A DNA stretch of 14,349 bases from Spirochaetia bacterium UBA5550 (GTDB taxonomy: Bacteria > Spirochaetota > UBA4802 > UBA5550). Below are positions 1 to 5,715 of this stretch, piece after piece. The translations under genes were made by a program, and so were the position numbers. Location of the stretch: NCBI GenBank assembly GCA_002425885.1, contig DINC01000267.1, forward strand, positions 1 through 14,349. The letters run 5' to 3'. The notes below the pieces were generated by a model that searched no databases, was not told the DNA's origin, and saw only the letters and a program-made list of their open reading frames with translations. How positions within the stretch are numbered: position 1 is the stretch's first letter; every line of letters begins with the position of its first letter.

Positions 1-2
1 CT

Positions 3-221
3 CCTTACATCCATAATCTTTTCCGCATTGCTGAACTATGCGGGATTGAAGCTGATGAGAACATAAAAGAAATTTTAATCAGAGTTACTGCATATAATAT
101 TGAAGCGCGTTATCCTGATGAAAAGAATAATTTCAGAAAGATATGCACTGAGGATTTTACTAATAAAGAACTAAAAAATGCTGAACAGGTAATCGAATGG
201 CTCAGATCTCTCCTCCAATAA
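3..221 (+). CDS. HEPN-domain protein, C-terminal part (5' end outside window)
   Basis: An open frame enters from the left edge and ends with TAA at 219-221, giving 72 residues of C-terminus. It is helical and charged. It contains an ARYPD segment (within 93-119) typical of the HEPN proteins that pair with minimal nucleotidyltransferases. The last 25 bases overlap the start of the MNT gene, the usual tight coupling of HEPN/MNT pairs. In established pairs such as HepT/MntA the HEPN protein is an RNase toxin with an Rx4-6H motif, and the MNT partner neutralises it by nucleotidylation. No Rx4-6H motif is visible in this part, so this may belong to the HEPN branch without the canonical RNase motif, or the motif may lie upstream of the window. 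Family assignment is fairly secure; toxin activity is inference. Confidence 0.72.
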   Translation, partial: PYIHNLFRIAELCGIEADENIKEILIRVTAYNIEARYPDEKNNFRKICTEDFTNKELKNAEQVIEWLRSLLQ

Positions 222-520
222 AAAATGCTATAACACAATTTTTAAGCAGAATAAGAGAAGATAACATTGAAATTAAAGAAGCCTTTTTATTCGGTTCTTA
301 CGCAAATAATACCGAAAATAAATGGAGTGATATTGACGTTGCAATAATTTCACCTGCTTTTTCTGAAAACAGATTTGAAGAACGTATCAGATTGCGAAAA
401 ATTTCAAGCAGAGTTGATTCAAGGATTGAACCTGTTCCCTTCAGCCCGGAAAGTTTTACCGATGAAGATCCTCTCGCCTGTGAAATTAAAAGAAACGGGA
501 TACCGTTGCCGCTGCAATAA
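197..520 (+). CDS. Minimal nucleotidyltransferase (MNT domain), HEPN partner
   Basis: A 107-residue protein. Residues 33-47 carry the nucleotidyltransferase signature GSx10DxD: Gly33-Ser34, ten residues, then Asp45 and Asp47. A later acidic residue, Glu78 in the IEPV segment, is in the right place for the third metal ligand. Length and motif match the minimal MNT proteins of the DNA polymerase beta superfamily (MntA-like), which transfer nucleotides to a partner protein. The ATG at 197 lies inside the end of the HEPN gene with only a weak ribosome binding site, so translation is probably coupled. The pair is read here as a HEPN/MNT module of the toxin-antitoxin or stress type. Which partner modifies which is inference from characterised relatives. 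The catalytic residues look intact. Confidence 0.85.
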   Translation: MAQISPPIKNAITQFLSRIREDNIEIKEAFLFGSYANNTENKWSDIDVAIISPAFSENRFEERIRLRKISSRVDSRIEPVPFSPESFTDEDPLACEIKRNGIPLPLQ

Positions 521-789
521 TCAGATAAAATTCATCAGTGATATGTTCTGATTCTGCATGTTGTTGTATATGATTACTTTGTAAATATCTTGCAGCGTTA
601 TAATACACCAGCAGAAGACTTTGAATCTCCGTTTTTGTGACCGCATTGAGCCTTGCGGGGCTTCCGTTTAAAAAATAATTCCGATATGGATAAAAAAAGT
701 ATCCCATAAATAAAATTTTTTTAAAAACTCCGCCTTGATTCGTATATCCTTTAGAAGTTTTGAACAAATTTATCGGCATAGTAAAATTT
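521..789. other. Intergenic stretch with no recognised gene
   Basis: This 269-base AT-rich stretch separates the HEPN/MNT pair from the next gene. A 97-codon open frame exists on the minus strand (486-779) and overlaps the MNT gene end. Its product resembles nothing I recognise, has no convincing ribosome binding site, and I do not call it. I see no terminator with a proper stem and T-run and no RNA gene. Confidence 0.4.
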
Positions 790-1275
790 ATGGCAAAAAT
801 CGATACACCATCCTACATAAAAACACCGGGAGGAAAAATGGGTGACGCTGTGTTTTACAGTATCGGCAACCGTTCATTTATGAGAACCTATGTTATCCCG
901 CGTAATCCACGCACAGAGGCTCAGCAGAAGAACAGGTCGCTCTTCGCGGAAGCCATGGCTTCGTGGAAAGCTCTCCCCCCTAAAGAAAAATTTCTTTATA
1001 AAGTTAGAACGCAGGATCTTGACATGCACCCGCACAATCTGTATGTCAGAGAATATATGGCGTTTCACTCAGAAAAGGACTGTACTGAGTCTGACAGTTC
1101 AGGCTTAAGAACTGACAAATTTATCAAACAAAAAGGGGGTGTAAATAGGAGATCCTTCAATTCTCCTATTATTCTCCGTTGCCTCTCCGTTAAGTCTTCA
1201 AAAAAGCTCCTGTTCACCTCCATTGATGCTGAAAACAGGCCCCGGATAATCCGATACATAATCCTGCGCCGCTAA
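790..1275 (+). CDS. Uncharacterised protein with a W-x-x-L-P-x-x-E-K-x-x-Y core
   Basis: I do not recognise a named family with confidence. From ATG at 790 the product is 161 residues. The N-terminal part has a Gly-rich PGGKMGDAVFY segment, then an Arg/Tyr stretch ending YVIPRNPRTEAQQ, then FAEAMASWKALPPKEKFLY and HNLYVREYM. This layout (GGKxG, 'NPRT.AQQ.NR', 'F..A...W..L...EK..Y', 'N.Y...YM') resembles short bacterial or prophage-type hypothetical proteins, somewhat like DUF6266. The second half also recalls the spacing of an HMG box, which may be convergence. The C-terminal 55 residues are basic and lack a clear domain. A TTG at 760 would lengthen it by ten residues. An ATG at 838 has a far better ribosome binding site (GGGAGG, 828-833) but would cut off the conserved-looking GGK segment. 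Confidence 0.55.
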   Translation: MAKIDTPSYIKTPGGKMGDAVFYSIGNRSFMRTYVIPRNPRTEAQQKNRSLFAEAMASWKALPPKEKFLYKVRTQDLDMHPHNLYVREYMAFHSEKDCTESDSSGLRTDKFIKQKGGVNRRSFNSPIILRCLSVKSSKKLLFTSIDAENRPRIIRYIILRR

Positions 1276-1300
1276 AAAATATAAAAACCTGAAGCATAAT

Positions 1301-1318
1301 CCCTGAGAATTCTCAAGG
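1301..1318. repeat. Near-perfect 18-bp palindrome downstream of the 790-1275 gene
   Basis: CCCTGAGAATTCTCAAGG reads as its own reverse complement apart from one pair. It has no loop and is not followed by a T-run, so it is not a convincing terminator. It lies 26 bases after a stop codon and about 40 bases before the sigma-28 promoter of the next gene, so it could be a protein binding site or chance. Confidence 0.35.
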
Positions 1319-1358
1319 TACAGCCGCTTATTTTCATAATATTATGAATAATAATACT

Positions 1359-1385
1359 TATATTTTTACTCTTTTATGCCGATAA
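1359..1385 (+). promoter_or_regulatory. Sigma-28 (FliA-type) flagellar promoter
   Basis: The -10 element GCCGATAA (1378-1385) is a perfect match to the sigma-28 consensus. Exactly 11 bases upstream, TATATTTT (1359-1366) matches six of eight positions of the -35 consensus TAAAGTTT. Transcription would start near 1391-1393, about 27 bases before the ATG of the small gene at 1419. It places that gene in the late flagellar/chemotaxis regulon. This is a sequence match only. Confidence 0.72.
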
Positions 1386-1418
1386 TAAAGTACCGCGTAA
1401 TACGGTCAGGAGGCTTAT

Positions 1419-1592
1419 ATGGATGCTGCATCTATAGGAGCTAATACAGCAAAAAGTATTGAACAGATGGGCGATCTTCTTAAAACAATCACTAATGCAA
1501 AATTCGGGATTGAAGAGAAGCTCATGAAAGCGGGTGTTACTGAAAAGGTTATGAATCCCGGCATGGGTGAAAATCTTGACATTACCATCTAA
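1419..1592 (+). CDS. Small putative motility protein, YjfB-like
   Basis: A 57-residue protein starting MDAASIGANTAKSIEQMGDL and ending GMGENLDITI. It has an ideal ribosome binding site, AGGAGG at 1408-1413, five bases before ATG, and its own promoter and terminator, so I regard it as a real gene despite its size. An N-terminal MD-x-A-S segment, an amphipathic helical middle and a C-terminal 'P-x-x-G-x-N-x-D' end fit the YjfB family of putative motility proteins (about 60 residues; biochemical role unknown). The sigma-28 promoter independently supports a link to motility. There is no signal peptide or membrane segment, so it is probably cytoplasmic or exported by a non-Sec route. Family assignment is from memory of the pattern and is moderate; gene reality is high. 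Confidence 0.75.
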   Translation: MDAASIGANTAKSIEQMGDLLKTITNAKFGIEEKLMKAGVTEKVMNPGMGENLDITI

Positions 1593-1594
1593 CG

Positions 1595-1626
1595 AAAATG
1601 GAGGGGACTAAACCCCTCCATTTTTT
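1595..1626. terminator. Rho-independent terminator after the small motility gene
   Basis: A strong stem, TGGAGGGG (1599-1606) pairing with CCCCTCCA (1613-1620), has a six-base loop and is followed by six T residues (1621-1626) and preceded by four A residues. It ends transcription of the small gene three bases after its stop codon. Because A and T runs flank both sides, it can also serve the convergent cyclase gene, whose stop codon sits at its right edge. Confidence 0.9.
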
Positions 1627-2255
1627 CATTTATGAAAAATTACTCTGTAAGCCGCATCTGTTCCCGGCGGGATTTCATCCAGTGGTTCAAACTTCAGGCC
1701 TTCAAGCTTCTCAGCTCTCTCTTTTACAGCTTTTGTAACAAGCACCTCCCATGCTTCAGCCATATCCTCTCCGAGTTTGCTTGCGGCATTGACCTCTGCT
1801 CCGAAGACATCCTGGTCACCGATTCTGAGCATCCTCCCATAGCCGAGCCCCACACAAAGAAGTATTGTTTCTTCAGCGGGCTTATCCACATTATACTCCT
1901 TTAATACCTGCTGCATCATCCTGGTGCTCTGAATTGCTTTGTCAACATTTCTGAAAATTACAAGGAGGCTGTCACCCTCGCTTTTAAGAAGTATGCCGTC
2001 ATGGTCCTCGATGACCGGTACAAGGAGCCTCTCTGATTCATAAATTGTCTGAAGAAAATGTATTATGCCGAATTTCGCTACACCGCGCGAAAAACCTGAA
2101 AGGTCGGTAAACATTACGCACCACTCCTCCCCGAAGAGATCCCTTATCCTTTTATCTATAAGTTCCTTGTCCGCTCCGGGCTTCAGCCTCTCATCTATAA
2201 GCCGCTCAAGCCTGTCCTCTGAAGCGCCCACTGCAATCACTCTGCGGTATGCCAT
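1626..2255 (-). CDS. Class III adenylate/guanylate cyclase-family protein
   Basis: A 209-residue, essentially single-domain protein. Residues 46-56 (CVMFTDLSGFS) hold the first metal-binding Asp51. IL-LKSEGDSL holds Lys91, at the position that selects adenine in adenylyl cyclases, and the second metal-binding Asp95. VFGAEVNAASKLGED (150-164) holds the ribose-contacting Asn156, but Lys160 replaces the usual transition-state Arg. The nucleotide is therefore more likely ATP than GTP if the enzyme is active. The NAASKLGED version recurs in a subgroup of bacterial cyclase-like proteins, so it may be a normal variant. No membrane segment or sensor domain is present. I chose ATG at 2255 because a GGGGGGGAGAG run lies just upstream; an upstream ATG at 2306 would add 17 hydrophobic residues and has no good ribosome binding site. 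It is divergent from the PilZ gene. Confidence 0.82.
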   Translation of the reverse strand: MAYRRVIAVGASEDRLERLIDERLKPGADKELIDKRIRDLFGEEWCVMFTDLSGFSRGVAKFGIIHFLQTIYESERLLVPVIEDHDGILLKSEGDSLLVIFRNVDKAIQSTRMMQQVLKEYNVDKPAEETILLCVGLGYGRMLRIGDQDVFGAEVNAASKLGEDMAEAWEVLVTKAVKERAEKLEGLKFEPLDEIPPGTDAAYRVIFHK

Positions 2256-2372
2256 ACTCTCCCCCCCGATCCTGATTATTATACTAATTAAATTAAACTT
2301 ATTCATGATATAAAGTCAAATTTTTTAATCATAATTCGCAACCTGAAAAAATCATAATTATTCCCCTATTTA

Positions 2373-2401
2373 TTGATATTTCCGTTATAATCCATTATAC
2401 T
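2373..2401 (+). promoter_or_regulatory. Sigma-70-type promoter for the PilZ-synthetase unit
   Basis: TTGATA (2373-2378) and TATACT (2396-2401) are separated by exactly 17 bases, each matching five of six consensus positions. Transcription would start near 2408, leaving a leader of about 86 bases before the PilZ ATG. It is the best housekeeping-type promoter in the window. Confidence 0.65.
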
Positions 2402-2423
2402 GAAATAAGTTTTAAGCTGATTC

Positions 2424-2449
2424 ATCAGAGCGGGGAGAAGCTCCCTGAT
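2424..2449 (+). other. Possible hairpin in the PilZ leader
   Basis: Within the predicted leader, GGGAG (2433-2437) can pair with CTCCC (2441-2445). Alternatively, GAGC (2428-2431) can pair with GCTC (2440-2443), with ATCA/TGAT (2424-2427, 2446-2449) closing either form. The two pairings exclude each other. It lacks a T-run and does not match a riboswitch class I know. Confidence 0.3.
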
Positions 2450-2493
2450 TATAATTTTATATTAAAGCCGTTTAAGCCATAAGGGGGCATATT

Positions 2494-2859
2494 ATGGAGG
2501 ACAGGATTCAACCGAGAGTAATATTTCACGTAAGTGCCTCTCTTGAATTCAACGGGAGTGATGTGAATGGCAATGTTGAGAATCTCAGCCTTAGCGGAAT
2601 GCTGATAAATACAACAGACCCTGTACCGGAAAAAACAGAAGGGGAAGTTACAGTTTACCTATCAGGTTCATCTTCTGAACTGAGTCTTAATATGAACTGC
2701 GAAGTTATCCGCAGGGAGAAGCACGGCGTTGCTGTCAAATTCACTAAAATGGATATCGACTCTTATATTCACCTGCGTAATATTATCGCCTTTAACAAGA
2801 TTGATGAATATAAAATTATCAAGGAATTTGAAGAAGCGCATCCCGGTGTACAGGTTTAA
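2494..2859 (+). CDS. PilZ-domain protein, likely c-di-GMP receptor
   Basis: A 121-residue protein that is almost entirely a PilZ domain. The N-terminal RxxxR motif is present (Arg4-Ile-Gln-Pro-Arg8). The second motif, (D/N)xSxxG, is present as Asn30-Leu-Ser32-Leu-Ser-Gly35. Beta-rich segments follow, including GVAVKF. Both c-di-GMP contacting motifs look intact, so ligand binding is likely. PilZ proteins of this kind act as free effectors on motility, adhesion or secretion machinery; the target is not visible. The ATG at 2494 follows a GGGGG ribosome binding site (AAGGGGGC). The stop lies 11 bases before the acyl-CoA synthetase start, so the two are probably cotranscribed, though no functional link is obvious. 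Confidence 0.86.
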   Translation: MEDRIQPRVIFHVSASLEFNGSDVNGNVENLSLSGMLINTTDPVPEKTEGEVTVYLSGSSSELSLNMNCEVIRREKHGVAVKFTKMDIDSYIHLRNIIAFNKIDEYKIIKEFEEAHPGVQV

Positions 2860-2870
2860 ATAAACAGCAC

Positions 2871-4946
2871 ATGATTAGAGATGAAATTATTAATCCCCGC
2901 AGCATAGTTGTTGTGGGAGGATCAAATGATATGTCAAAACCGGGGGGCACAGCCCTCCGTAATATTATTAATGGCGGGTACAGGGGGGAAATTTTAGTTC
3001 TCAATCCCAGAGAAAAATCAGTGATGGGTTTGAAATCCTATCCCGATGCTGAATCTCTGCCGCAGGTGGAGTGTGCGATATTCGCTGTACCCTCAGTTTA
3101 TGTACTGCAAAATGCTGAGCCCCTTGCACTGAAGAAAAACACAAAAGGATTCATTGTGTATTCAGCAGGATTCAGTGAAACCGGTGCTGAAGGTAAAGCT
3201 CTCGAAGAGAGACTCACCGGCATAGTTACATCAGTGAACGGCACACTCATAGGGCCGAACTGCACAGGTTTACTCTTCCCCGGATTTGCCGCAGCTTTTG
3301 CAGGCCCCACCCCGGAGCTTGTACCGGATGGCGCTGATTTTGTTTCAGCATCAGGCGCTGTCGCTGTATTCACTCTTGAAAGAGCTCTGCCCATGGGGAT
3401 TCGTTTTGCATCCGTGATAGCGGTGGGAAACTCTGCCCAATGCGGTGTTGAAGATATTGTGCAGCACTGGGATGAATCCTTCATTGATTCATCATCCCAT
3501 GTGAAGCTTCTTTACATTGAACAGATTAAAAAGCCTGATTTGCTGATAAAGCACTGCCGTTCACTGAGGGAGAAAGGATGCAGAATTGCAGCTATTAAGG
3601 CTGGATCTACTGAGGCAGGCTCGCGTGCTGCCATGTCTCATACAGGCGCCCTGGCGAGTCCGGATATTGCTGTTGATTCTCTCTTCAGAAAGTGCGGGAT
3701 AACAAGATGTTTCGGCAGGGAGGAGTTTATATATACTGCCGGTGTCCTGATGCACAGGAAGGCTCCGGGAAAAAAGTTCGCAGTAATTACCCATGCCGGC
3801 GGGCCTGGTGTTATGGCTGTTGACGCGCTGTCGCATAACGGCATCAATGTGCCTCAGATAGAGGGCCCGGCATCAGAGAGGCTTAAACAGGAACTATATA
3901 ATGGTTCTTCTGTTGCCAATCCTATTGATTTCATTGGAACAGGGACCGCAGAGCAGTTGGGGAAGATACTGGACTTTATTGATAATGATGTCCCTGAAAT
4001 CGACAGTTCCATGGTAATCTTCGGGACTCCGGGACTTTTTGATGTTAAGCATGTATATAATCTTATTGATGAAAAAATGAAATCTTTGCATAAACAGGTA
4101 TTCCCGGTGCTCCCATCAACGATGCTTGCCTCTGAGGCTATAGAACACTTTATAAAACTCGGGAGAGTATACTTCCCTGATGAAGTGCTGCTGGCGAAGT
4201 CACTTGCTGCAGTATCAAACACCAAGACCCCTTTCCCCGGTGTTGCGGATTTAAATGCAGACATGAAAAAAAGAGACACCGTAAAAATAAAAAAAATTAT
4301 TGAAGCAGCACCTGACGGGTTTCTAAAACCTGAAAGTATAAGAAAGCTGCTCTACTCTGCGGGAATTCCTCACGCAAGGGCGCTCTCTGTCAGCACCCCG
4401 GATGAAATTAAGTTTGCTGCTGCAGCACTTGGATTTCCCCTGGCAATGAAAGTTTCAGGGCCTGTACATAAAAGTGACGCAGGAGGTGTAAAACTTAATA
4501 TTTCATCAGCGGATGAAGCGCTGGAAGTTTATAGTTCACTGATGAAGATCAACGGAGCAGCAGGTGTAGTAATGCAGCAGATGATCCGGGGAACAGAACT
4601 TTTCATCGGAGGAAAACACGAGCCGGGGTACGGCCATATTATTCTCTGCGGCCTCGGCGGGATATTTGTTGAAACTCTGAAAGATATATCTGCGGGAATT
4701 GTCCCTGTGGGGATGGATGAAGCTCTTGATATGATAAGGCGCCTCAGGGGGTATGAGCTTATTAAAGGAGCCAGAGGTAAAGCCAGGGTCAGTGAAGAAA
4801 AATTTGCGGAGATCATTATACAGGTATCCTCACTTCTTGAGGAAGCTCCGGAGATAAAAGAGATTGATCTGAATCCTTTCATCGGGACAGGAGAGTTGAT
4901 TCAGTCTGTTGACTGCAGGATTTTTATCGATAAAAATAAAGTCTGA
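2871..4946 (+). CDS. Acyl-CoA synthetase, NDP-forming (fused alpha and beta parts)
   Basis: A 691-residue member of the acetyl-CoA synthetase (ADP-forming) family, which interconverts acyl-CoA plus ADP and phosphate with acid, CoA and ATP. The CoA-binding Rossmann domain occupies about residues 1-130 (NPRSIVVVGGS; GPNCTGL at 128-134). The succinyl-CoA-synthetase-like domain follows, with catalytic His257 in AAMSHTGALASPD and THAGGPG at 307-313. The C-terminal ATP-grasp beta part occupies about 480-690, with HKSDAGGV (533-540), GLGGIFVE (594-601) and EIDLNPF (664-670). All key motifs are intact. The alpha-beta fusion on one chain is common in bacteria. It may conserve ATP from acetyl-CoA or another acyl-CoA; substrate cannot be read from sequence. 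The ATG at 2871 has a poor ribosome binding site and is probably coupled to the PilZ gene. A later ATG at 2931 would remove the conserved N-terminus. Confidence 0.92.
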   Translation: MIRDEIINPRSIVVVGGSNDMSKPGGTALRNIINGGYRGEILVLNPREKSVMGLKSYPDAESLPQVECAIFAVPSVYVLQNAEPLALKKNTKGFIVYSAGFSETGAEGKALEERLTGIVTSVNGTLIGPNCTGLLFPGFAAAFAGPTPELVPDGADFVSASGAVAVFTLERALPMGIRFASVIAVGNSAQCGVEDIVQHWDESFIDSSSHVKLLYIEQIKKPDLLIKHCRSLREKGCRIAAIKAGSTEAGSRAAMSHTGALASPDIAVDSLFRKCGITRCFGREEFIYTAGVLMHRKAPGKKFAVITHAGGPGVMAVDALSHNGINVPQIEGPASERLKQELYNGSSVANPIDFIGTGTAEQLGKILDFIDNDVPEIDSSMVIFGTPGLFDVKHVYNLIDEKMKSLHKQVFPVLPSTMLASEAIEHFIKLGRVYFPDEVLLAKSLAAVSNTKTPFPGVADLNADMKKRDTVKIKKIIEAAPDGFLKPESIRKLLYSAGIPHARALSVSTPDEIKFAAAALGFPLAMKVSGPVHKSDAGGVKLNISSADEALEVYSSLMKINGAAGVVMQQMIRGTELFIGGKHEPGYGHIILCGLGGIFVETLKDISAGIVPVGMDEALDMIRRLRGYELIKGARGKARVSEEKFAEIIIQVSSLLEEAPEIKEIDLNPFIGTGELIQSVDCRIFIDKNKV

Positions 4947-4963
4947 TTATCTACTTTATTTTT
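4932..4963. terminator. Bidirectional AT-rich terminator overlapping two stop codons
   Basis: AAAAATAAAGT (4932-4942) is the exact reverse complement of ACTTTATTTTT (4953-4963), leaving a ten-base loop. T-runs follow the stem on both strands. The stop codons of the synthetase gene (TGA, 4944-4946) and the flavin reductase gene (TAG on the minus strand, 4951-4953) lie in or beside the loop. One compact hairpin therefore seems to end both convergent genes. Confidence 0.75.
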
Positions 4964-5583
4964 TTCTCCTTCCTGTTTTTCTTTTCTGTTTTCACTGCCT
5001 CTTCACGTTTTTTTCTGGTTTTAGGCTTCATCACCGAATACCCGAATGTTCCCAGCTCCTTTGTGAGTCTATAATATGAGCCGTGACTGTAGCATATTGG
5101 TTTCGCGCTTTCAAGTCTGAACTTACCTGATTCATCTATATACTGCTCATCAACATTAACAGCCAGAACCTCTGCGAGAAACATATCGTGTGAGCCCAGT
5201 TCAATGATCTGTGTAACCCGGCACTCTATATTTACAGGGGATTCTTTAATTAATGGAGCTTTAACAACAGATGCAGGGTGCGGAGTAAGACCGAGGTGAG
5301 TGAACTTCTCAATATCTCTGCCTGAACGTACACCGCAGAAATCAGCGGCAAAGGCAAGTTTCTCTGTTGTGAGGTTAATCACAAATTCTCCTGTCTCTTT
5401 AATTATATTATATGAATGCCTCTCCTTCCTGATTGATATATATGTCATTGGCGGAGCGGTACACACTGTGCCTGTCCATGCTACTGTCAGTATATTATAT
5501 AAAGAAGGTTCACTTCCGCAGCTCACCATAACTGCCGGGAGTGGATATATCATAGTGCCGGGTTTCCACTGAATTTTGGACAT
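4951..5583 (-). CDS. Flavin reductase-like FMN-binding protein (flavoredoxin type)
   Basis: A 210-residue protein of the flavin reductase-like family (split-barrel FMN-binding fold). The first 20 residues give the usual W-P-G-x-x-YPLPAVMVS pattern. NILTVAWTGTVCTAPPMTYIS (30-50) is the typical FMN-phosphate region, and SGRDIEKFTHLGLTP (87-101) matches the family's 'S..R..KF...GLT' signature. Family members bind FMN and transfer electrons as flavoredoxins or supply reduced flavin to partner enzymes; the partner is not indicated here. The last 24 residues (187-210) form a Lys/Arg/Glu-rich tail that is not part of the fold and is unusual. ATG at 5583 is preceded by GGAG at a suitable distance. 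A nine-base inverted repeat sits directly upstream and may regulate it. Confidence 0.88.
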   Translation of the reverse strand: MSKIQWKPGTMIYPLPAVMVSCGSEPSLYNILTVAWTGTVCTAPPMTYISIRKERHSYNIIKETGEFVINLTTEKLAFAADFCGVRSGRDIEKFTHLGLTPHPASVVKAPLIKESPVNIECRVTQIIELGSHDMFLAEVLAVNVDEQYIDESGKFRLESAKPICYSHGSYYRLTKELGTFGYSVMKPKTRKKREEAVKTEKKNRKEKKIK

Positions 5584-5596
5584 ACATTTGCTCCAT

Positions 5597-5620
5597 TGAT
5601 TTTATGCTACAATAAAATCA
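5597..5620. promoter_or_regulatory. Inverted repeat just upstream of the flavin reductase gene
   Basis: TGATTTTAT (5597-5605) and ATAAAATCA (5612-5620) are perfect nine-base inverted arms around a six-base centre. The site lies 14 bases upstream of the ATG on the minus strand, next to the ribosome binding site. It could be an operator or a leader hairpin affecting translation. No good sigma-70 promoter is evident around it. Confidence 0.45.
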
Positions 5621-5715
5621 GACAGGACAATATATGCCGGGAAAAATCAACTAATTATGATAAGGATGGGAGTGAATTATGTGCCGTTTTGAGTTAATCC
5701 CCGCAAAAAAATTTT

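Noticed and set aside
770..777. GCCGATAA on the minus strand, a second perfect sigma-28 -10 element
   Set aside because: The only -35-like TAAATTTT lies five bases away instead of about eleven, and no credible gene follows on that strand.
486..779. 97-codon minus-strand frame between the MNT gene and the next gene
   Set aside because: It overlaps the MNT gene, has no convincing ribosome binding site and its product has no recognisable domain; it could be a gene remnant but I cannot support it.
2464..2484. TAAAGCCG...GCCATAA upstream of the PilZ gene, resembling a sigma-28 promoter
   Set aside because: The spacing is far too short and the -10 is imperfect; it also overlaps the ribosome binding site region.
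3098..4279. Several minus-strand frames of 65-141 codons inside the acyl-CoA synthetase gene
   Set aside because: They are antisense shadows of a well-supported gene with intact motifs and have no independent signals.
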